A stretch of 47,617 bases of DNA, taken from NCBI GenBank assembly GCA_024403955.1, contig JAKSQX010000008.1, positions 1-47,617 of the forward strand, in the 5' to 3' direction. Below are positions 42,491 to 47,617 of this stretch, piece after piece (the stretch's first letter is position 1; the number at the start of each line of letters is the position of its first letter). This DNA comes from Clostridia bacterium. GTDB lineage: Bacteria; Bacillota; Clostridia; Oscillospirales; Acutalibacteraceae. Position numbers and translations under genes: made by a program. The notes under the pieces were generated by a model, which was given only the letters and a program-made list of their open reading frames with translations, had not been told where the DNA came from and searched no databases.

Positions 42491-44251
42491 ATGACAAAAG
42501 CTGAAATACGAAATATTGAAATAGTGAATAACCAGATGGAACTCAGTCTTGAAATCACTCTTCCATATGACTCATCTGTTCATTCTCCAAAGGTAACTTT
42601 GATTTATGAGATGAACGGTGAAACACGTTTTATTCCAATCTTGGTTCAGTCCTATTACCCTAATACTGATGGTGATACCTGCACAATTATTGCGGGTTAC
42701 AAATACTATATTGAATATCTCTTCAACTCACCAATTAAAAATGATCCTGTTGAGATGGAAGTAGATGTTCATTATGGTGAGGAACACTATCGTGATATTC
42801 CTTTCTTCCTTGCAACTAAAGTTTCATCTGTTGATTCGGATTACACTTTGGAAGCAGCAGAGAATGGTATTGTTCTTAAGCGTAAAGAGACCTACGTTGA
42901 AAGGAAGAAAAATTACTTTGTAATTGCTCTTCGTGCAATTATTGGTGCAATATATGGCCTCATTGTAAGGATATTTGGTATCATCCTTATCCCATTCCTT
43001 TTTATTGACTCCGTATTTGCATTTTTCGACTTTAAGAAGGGCTGGGTTACAAAAGAGGAGAGAACTACCTTACGCTTCTTTGTAGACAACGTACGTGTTG
43101 GCTACCGCTCAATTACCCACACTGAAATTGGTAGAAAGAACATAAAACAGAACTGGGTTTCATTCTGTATGTTCCTCTTTAGGAATAGTAAAATCGTAGA
43201 TAACAGAATTACATTTCTCTCAAATAGACGTGGAGAACTCTCAGGAAATCCAGCTGATGTATATGAGATTTTAAAGGATGATTCATCACTTGAGTTTAAG
43301 ATGCTCCTCGATGATAATCCAATGCATAGAATGAGTTTCGCAACTCTTTATAAGTTTGCAAAATATTACTCAACTTCTAAGGTTGTAGTTATTGATGACT
43401 TCTATGAGCTCACAAGTATGGTTGAAAAGAAGCCCGAGGTAAAGCTCGTTCAGGTATGGCATGCGTGTGGTGCGTTTAAGACATTTGGCTTCTCAAGACT
43501 TGGTAAACCAGGTGGACCTAAACAGGCATCAAATAACCACCGTATGTACGATAGGGCTATTGTAAGTTCAAGAGGAATCCGCCGCTTCTATGCGGAGGGC
43601 TTTGGTATTCCGATTGAGAATGTTGTGGCAACAGGTGTGCCTAGAACAGATATGTTCTTTGATAATGCTGTTGCAGAGCAGATGAGGGAAAACTTCTATA
43701 AGGATTATCCAGATTGGAAATCAAAGAAGATAATCATGTTTGCTCCAACATTCCGTGGCAATGGTAGACTTACAGGATACTATCCTATGGACCGTTTCAA
43801 CTTGAAGGAAGTTGCAGATTCATTAGGACCAGACTACGGTATCATTGTAAAGATGCACCCGTTTGTAAATAACAAGGTTTCAATTCCAGCAGGCTATGAG
43901 GATCGTATTATTGATCTCTCTGAGAACTCAGAACTCAATGACCTTCTCTTTGTCACAGATATTCTTATAACTGATTATTCCTCAGCAGTATTTGAGGCAT
44001 CACTTCTTGATATTCCAATGATCATGTATGCGTATGACCTCTCTGAGTATATTGCAACACGTGACTTCTACTATGAGTACAAGCCAATGCTTCCAGGCAA
44101 GCTTGCACAGTCACAGGAGGAAGTGGTTGAGGCCATAAAGTCGGGTGACTTTGAGACAGAACGTATTCAGCCATTTAAAAAGAAATTCTTCGACCACTTC
44201 GACGGCAAGTCCGCGGAGCGCGTAGCAGAAATGATTAAGGAGTTGCTCTAA
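42491..44251 (+). CDS. CDP-glycerol glycerophosphotransferase family protein (long form)
   Basis: A 586-residue TagB/TagF-type enzyme. The first ~130 residues are an uncharacterised beta-rich extension; a hydrophobic membrane hairpin follows (~145-185), then the GT-B domain: VWHACGAFK (His324), APTFRG, KMHPF (454-458) and TDYSS (494-498) bind CDP-glycerol. It should polymerise or prime poly(glycerol phosphate) teichoic-acid-like chains at the inner membrane face. It converges with a second, shorter member. No tagD, tagA or tagO is in the window. Confidence 0.9.
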   Translation: MTKAEIRNIEIVNNQMELSLEITLPYDSSVHSPKVTLIYEMNGETRFIPILVQSYYPNTDGDTCTIIAGYKYYIEYLFNSPIKNDPVEMEVDVHYGEEHYRDIPFFLATKVSSVDSDYTLEAAENGIVLKRKETYVERKKNYFVIALRAIIGAIYGLIVRIFGIILIPFLFIDSVFAFFDFKKGWVTKEERTTLRFFVDNVRVGYRSITHTEIGRKNIKQNWVSFCMFLFRNSKIVDNRITFLSNRRGELSGNPADVYEILKDDSSLEFKMLLDDNPMHRMSFATLYKFAKYYSTSKVVVIDDFYELTSMVEKKPEVKLVQVWHACGAFKTFGFSRLGKPGGPKQASNNHRMYDRAIVSSRGIRRFYAEGFGIPIENVVATGVPRTDMFFDNAVAEQMRENFYKDYPDWKSKKIIMFAPTFRGNGRLTGYYPMDRFNLKEVADSLGPDYGIIVKMHPFVNNKVSIPAGYEDRIIDLSENSELNDLLFVTDILITDYSSAVFEASLLDIPMIMYAYDLSEYIATRDFYYEYKPMLPGKLAQSQEEVVEAIKSGDFETERIQPFKKKFFDHFDGKSAERVAEMIKELL

Positions 44252-44275
44252 GCGAGCAACTCCTTTAATATTTTG
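44237..44275. terminator. Shared terminator formed by two convergent gene ends
   Basis: AAGGAGTTGCTC and GAGCAACTCCTT pair across a 5-base loop that contains both stop codons, followed by TTAATATTTT. Each arm is the last four codons of one gene. Confidence 0.85.
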
Positions 44276-45405
44276 TCGGTACACTTGCCGTCGCAAGCAT
44301 CCATATATTTGTTTTTGAATTCTTTTATCTTAGCTATGTCTTGCTCCTTGTGTATGGCCTCTACGAGCTCCTCCTGTGTTTTTACGATAGGGCCTGGGAC
44401 AAAGTCCTCATAAGGATAGTAGAAGTCACGGTTGCCTTTGTAGTCGTCAAGGTCGTATGCGTAGAAGACCATAGGCTTTTCGAGGAGCGAGTACTCAAAG
44501 ATAATAGATGAGTAATCTGTTATGAGTAAATCAGCTATTTTAAGAGCCGTATTTGTCTCATAGTTGGATATGTCAAGGCATTTGCCTTTACAGTTACCTG
44601 GGATTTCAACTTTTCCCTTGATAAATGGGTGAAGTTTGAGGAGAAGGATCTCATCTTTGAGACTGCCACAAAATGCTTCCAAGTCAATACCTATGCCGTT
44701 TTTAGCATCTACGATATTGTTGCCACGGAAGGTTGGAGCATAGAGAATGAGTTTCTTATCCTTGAACTCTGGGTGATCTTTTAAGAAAGATTCCTTAGTA
44801 TTATCTCTGTTATTTATAAGTTCATCCGTTCTAGGGACACCGAGAGGTTTAATGATGTCCTCGCTGCAGCCAAACGCTTCAGCGTAATGTCTGGTTACTT
44901 CTTTTGAGGACACTGGAACGAGTGAATAGCAGTTGTGCATTGGAATCCTGTTGTCTGATGCACCAAATGATTTGTCGAGGGTGGAGTAACCCCACTTCTT
45001 GAAAGCGCCGGAGCCGTGCCAAAGCTGAACAACTTTTGTTTCAGGTCTTGGAGTTACGGCGTAGGCTGGGAGATAGGATTCCGTTAAGAAGACGATACCA
45101 GAGCGTGCATACTCTTTAATGAACTTATTGAATGAGGCCGAGCGATTTGCTCTGCCTTTTATTTTTTCGCCTAAAGAATTACCCTTGAGACCTTCACTCT
45201 GTGGGAAGCATTTAACAAGTGTTACACCGTCCTTGGCTTTAAGGGCAGTGTAAATTGGCTTCATATTATCTGTTAGGTCTGTTGAATAAGGGTCTGCAAA
45301 GAGAATACGATTCTTGTCCACTTTGTAGAATGCTTTATAGAATGCAAATCTAAGTGGGTAGTGAACCTTCATCTCATAGAGACTAAGCATCAATGATATG
45401 TTCAT
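44248..45405 (-). CDS. CDP-glycerol glycerophosphotransferase family protein (short form)
   Basis: A 385-residue GT-B enzyme of the TagB/TagF family without the N-terminal extension of its convergent neighbour. It keeps WHGSGAFKKWG (His130), PTFRGN, LLKLHPF and ITDYSS. The likely role is adding glycerol phosphate to a lipid-linked acceptor. No ribosome site precedes any early ATG; a promoter (TTGGTA-17-TATACT) sits so close that transcription should begin at or next to the ATG at 45405, so it may be leaderless. The exact start is uncertain (45423, 45411 and 45390 are other ATGs). Confidence 0.85.
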   Translation of the reverse strand: MNISLMLSLYEMKVHYPLRFAFYKAFYKVDKNRILFADPYSTDLTDNMKPIYTALKAKDGVTLVKCFPQSEGLKGNSLGEKIKGRANRSASFNKFIKEYARSGIVFLTESYLPAYAVTPRPETKVVQLWHGSGAFKKWGYSTLDKSFGASDNRIPMHNCYSLVPVSSKEVTRHYAEAFGCSEDIIKPLGVPRTDELINNRDNTKESFLKDHPEFKDKKLILYAPTFRGNNIVDAKNGIGIDLEAFCGSLKDEILLLKLHPFIKGKVEIPGNCKGKCLDISNYETNTALKIADLLITDYSSIIFEYSLLEKPMVFYAYDLDDYKGNRDFYYPYEDFVPGPIVKTQEELVEAIHKEQDIAKIKEFKNKYMDACDGKCTDKILKELLA

Positions 45406-45411
45406 ACGCAT

Positions 45412-45440
45412 AGTATACACCATATCGGTTGATTTACCAA
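45412..45440 (-). promoter_or_regulatory. Promoter of the short glycerophosphotransferase gene
   Basis: On the minus strand: TTGGTA, 17-base spacer, TATACT. The predicted start coincides with an in-frame ATG at 45405. Confidence 0.6.
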
Positions 45441-45490
45441 TTAAATTGTTATAAGATGAATTTGTATTATTTATTAGAATGAGGTATTTT

Positions 45491-46819
45491 ATGGAACCAA
45501 TTTATGTAACTGGTCATCAAAATCCTGATACTGACTCAATTTGTTCAGCACTTGCATATGCTGCGCTTAGGAATGCTCTTGGCGACAGGCAGTATACTGC
45601 GGCTCGTCTTGGAAATATCTCAGATGAGACACGCGCTGTGCTTGAGTACTTCGATGTTGAAGCTCCAAAGCTTATCACTAACGTTCGCACGCAGGTCTTC
45701 GATCTCTCATATGATGAGCCACCGACACTTGGCCGAAAAGTCACAGTAAATAAGGCGTGGGAGACTTTAAAGGGCGCACAGCGAAGTGCTATTCCTGTAG
45801 TTGATAGTGACGGTAAACTCTACGGCATGCTCACGACAGGTGACATTGCATCATATGTAATGAATTCTGTCTATGAGTTTGGAAAGTTCCAGTCTGGATC
45901 ATTTGAAGTAGGGGAGCTTCTTGAAAAGCCAATTGAGGATATCTGTAGTACTGAGGATATTCAGTATTTCCACTTAAATGACTATGTTGATGATGTTAAA
46001 GATATCATCTTGAAGAGCCGTTTTCGTTGTTACCCAGTGCTCGATGAAAACGATGTAGTAGTAGGTACAATTGGTAGATTCCACCTCATCAGATATAACC
46101 ATAAAAAGATTGTCCTTGTGGATCACAATGAGGCTTCTCAATCTGTTGCTGGTCTCTCACAGGCAGATATCCTTGAGATAATTGACCACCACAGACTTGC
46201 TGATATTCAGACAACTGCGCCAGTCTTCTTCCGCAATGAGCCTCTTGGTAGTACAGCAACGATTGTTGCGACAATGTACAAGGAGAAGGGTGTAGTTCCT
46301 GATGAGAAGATCGCTGGTATTTTAGCTGCGGCTATCATCTCTGATACAGTAATGTTTAAGTCACCAACTTGCACACAGTATGACATTGAAATTGCAAATA
46401 GGATGGCCAAGATTGCAAACGTTGATTTAAACGAACTTGGTGACGTGCTCTTCGCTGGCACAACATCTCTCAGTAAGCCAGTAGAGGAGCTTATCTACAC
46501 AGACTTCAAGGAGTTCCACATCGCAGGTTACAAACTCGGAATAGGTCAGGTAACATGTCTCAATTCCGAGGCACTTATGACTCGCAAGGATGAGTTTTTA
46601 AAGGCAATGGCCTCTAAAAAGGAGAGCGCAAAATACGATTTCATTCTCCTCATGCTCACAGACGTACTCAAGGAAGGTACTCATCTCATATACATAGGGG
46701 ATGAGGATACAATCTCTCAAGCATATGACGTCAAGGCTGAAAACAACGAAGTATTCCTTCCACATGTAATGTCACGTAAAAAGCAAATAGTACCAAGGCT
46801 CTCAGAACTTTGGGGTTAA
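45491..46819 (+). CDS. Mn-dependent inorganic pyrophosphatase with CBS domains
   Basis: A 442-residue family II pyrophosphatase of the DHH superfamily. GHQNPDTDS (His9, Asp13, Asp15) and EIIDHHR (Asp232, His233, His234) are the metal site. Two CBS domains (~75-135 and ~160-205) are inserted after the first DHH motif and normally bind adenine nucleotides to tune activity; a DRTGG insert found in longer members is absent. It removes pyrophosphate from biosynthesis. The ATG at 45491 follows AGG by 7 bases; a 45479 start is less likely. Confidence 0.93.
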   Translation: MEPIYVTGHQNPDTDSICSALAYAALRNALGDRQYTAARLGNISDETRAVLEYFDVEAPKLITNVRTQVFDLSYDEPPTLGRKVTVNKAWETLKGAQRSAIPVVDSDGKLYGMLTTGDIASYVMNSVYEFGKFQSGSFEVGELLEKPIEDICSTEDIQYFHLNDYVDDVKDIILKSRFRCYPVLDENDVVVGTIGRFHLIRYNHKKIVLVDHNEASQSVAGLSQADILEIIDHHRLADIQTTAPVFFRNEPLGSTATIVATMYKEKGVVPDEKIAGILAAAIISDTVMFKSPTCTQYDIEIANRMAKIANVDLNELGDVLFAGTTSLSKPVEELIYTDFKEFHIAGYKLGIGQVTCLNSEALMTRKDEFLKAMASKKESAKYDFILLMLTDVLKEGTHLIYIGDEDTISQAYDVKAENNEVFLPHVMSRKKQIVPRLSELWG

Positions 46820-46957
46820 AACAATGGGGCAACCGACCTCCGTATAGCAGAAAGGCTCGATACCGTGGTTGGTCGTGACATCAATGCGAAGCTGAGAACC
46901 GCATGCACACCTTCAAAGCAGTTATGGCAGCCACACTTTAAAAGGCTTAAAAATTAA
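46820..46957 (+). other. GC-richer block after the pyrophosphatase gene
   Basis: An unexplained ~120-base block before the terminator. It is richer in G and C than its AT-rich neighbours. In frame with the pyrophosphatase, 45 codons stay open after its stop; the minus strand has a ~41-codon open frame with a C-G-C-x-x-C cluster. It has no ribosome site and no family I recognise. It could be a gene remnant, a small RNA, or a repeat element in the mRNA 3' end. Confidence 0.4.
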
Positions 46958-46972
46958 TACAGAAGCAAAAAG

Positions 46973-47016
46973 AAGCAAGACAATGTACATATATTGTACA
47001 TCTGTCTTGCTTTTGT
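46973..47016 (+). terminator. Terminator after the pyrophosphatase gene
   Basis: AAGCAAGACA and TGTCTTGCTT as outer stem, with TGTACA/TGTACA inner arms, then TTGTTC. It lies ~155 bases after the stop. Confidence 0.9.
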
Positions 47017-47039
47017 TCATTATTTATTCAAATTTTCTA

Positions 47040-47068
47040 TTGCAAAGTTTTTCTTCCTTCTTTATAAT
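47040..47068 (+). promoter_or_regulatory. Promoter of the secreted-protein gene at the right edge
   Basis: TTGCAA, 17-base spacer, TATAAT. Expected start is near 47075, giving a ~90-base leader. Confidence 0.75.
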
Positions 47069-47079
47069 TATAAAGGTTT

Positions 47080-47124
47080 ACTTTACAAAAGTGCAACTTT
47101 ACAAAAGTAAATCTTTGCGAAAGC
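47080..47124 (+). repeat. Three 16-bp leader repeats that form small hairpins
   Basis: ACTTTACAAAAGT at 47080 and 47096 is identical; a diverged third copy, TCTTTGCGAAAGC, is at 47112. The period is exactly 16 bases. Each unit is a short CTTT...AAAG inverted repeat in the 5' leader. Confidence 0.8.
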
Positions 47125-47164
47125 AAATCTTAACAATTTAGCAATTATTTCAGGAGGCAGAAAA

Positions 47165-47617
47165 ATGTACGAACAAAACGCAAGAAAGGACAGACCAATC
47201 CATGATAGACTTCTATCTTTCCTTCTCGCAATGACAATGATGCTTTCGTGCATCGTTGTTGGTATTCCAAGCTTTAGTCTCAAGGCTAAAGCCAAGTCAG
47301 CCGAAAGTACTGATTTCTATCAGTACCAGAATGGCGAGCTTGTGAATACTACTAATTCATCAGCTCAGAGCTATGTAGATGCGCAGAGTAATTCTGATTA
47401 CAGATACTTTGCAAGCTACAAGGTGCCAAAGCGTAAAGAGGGCAGACCAGCTGTTGGTTCTGACATCTTTAAAGTTAAGACTTATGTTAGTGGTTATACT
47501 AACAACGGTACTGGCAGCGAAGGTAAGCATTATTTCTATGCTGACTCACAGCTCACTGGTATCTTTGGTGTAACTACACCACTTGATGGTGGACTTAGAC
47601 TTATTTCTAACACATCA
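47165..47617 (+). CDS. Secreted protein, N-terminal part (runs off the window)
   Basis: 151 codons without a stop up to the window end. The N-terminus has a polar stretch (MYEQNARKDRPIHDR) and then a hydrophobic core (LLSFLLAMTMMLSCIVVGIP), a signal peptide or membrane anchor of the long type. The mature part is Ser/Thr/Asn/Tyr-rich (STDFYQYQNGELVNTTNSSA), typical of large surface adhesins or glycoside-binding proteins in Clostridia. GGAGG lies 8 bases before the ATG. The function cannot be judged from the part seen. Confidence 0.8.
   Translation, partial: MYEQNARKDRPIHDRLLSFLLAMTMMLSCIVVGIPSFSLKAKAKSAESTDFYQYQNGELVNTTNSSAQSYVDAQSNSDYRYFASYKVPKRKEGRPAVGSDIFKVKTYVSGYTNNGTGSEGKHYFYADSQLTGIFGVTTPLDGGLRLISNTS

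Noticed and set aside
1..47617. CRISPR arrays, insertion sequences, prophage, att sites or replication origin
   Set aside because: No regularly spaced repeats, transposase, integrase or phage structural genes were seen, and no dnaA-box cluster.

Overview
The window looks like chromosomal DNA of an anaerobic, Gram-positive member of the Clostridia, probably an Oscillospirales/Ruminococcaceae-type gut or rumen bacterium. This is inferred from the gene content: a dockerin-bearing secreted protein, FtsEX with an M23 hydrolase, YlxM-Ffh, KhpA, MutS2, an HPr with both His15 and Ser46, and TagB/TagF-like enzymes. Base composition is moderate and AT-leaning. Species cannot be named from sequence alone. 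I see no rRNA, CRISPR array, insertion sequence or prophage; this is mostly core chromosome with a surface and lipid-metabolism stretch to the right.

Left part (1-11 kb): a GNAT acetyltransferase, then a tight operon dtd - DUF1653 - polA - rimI - tsaD - MBL-fold protein. A long Leu-rich secreted repeat protein, tRNA-Arg(CCG), a small lipoprotein, a diguanylate cyclase and a DUF1015 gene with a small Cys-rich partner follow.

Centre (11-26 kb): housekeeping runs for RNA maturation, translation and repair: phoH - ybeY - era - mutS2 - recO; ylxM - ffh - rpsP - khpA - rimM - trmD; ptsH (HPr); uvrC; rsmD - coaD - coiled-coil protein - rsuA-type pseudouridine synthase. The ylxM-ffh promoter is a perfect consensus flanked by two related palindromes, and a long stem-loop separates khpA from rimM.

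25.6-35.6 kb is an envelope/division cluster: a PucR/CdaR-type regulator, ftsE with a long acidic Pro/Ala/Glu tail, ftsX, an M23 peptidase with coiled coil, an S41-family protein that has lost both catalytic residues, a secreted dockerin protein and a single-pass membrane protein with a repetitive Pro/Ala tail.

35.6-47.6 kb: a GntR/UTRA regulator, then a TetR regulator divergent from a four-gene flavoprotein operon (GlpA-like, HcnB/GlpB-like, DUF1667, alkylglycerone-phosphate-synthase-like). A 22-bp perfect palindrome sits at the start point of this operon. Two convergent CDP-glycerol glycerophosphotransferase-family genes share a terminator built from their own last codons; next come a CBS-containing Mn-dependent pyrophosphatase and the beginning of another secreted protein that runs off the window. 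The most promising leads are the DHAP/ether-lipid-like operon and the FtsEX cluster with its pseudoprotease.
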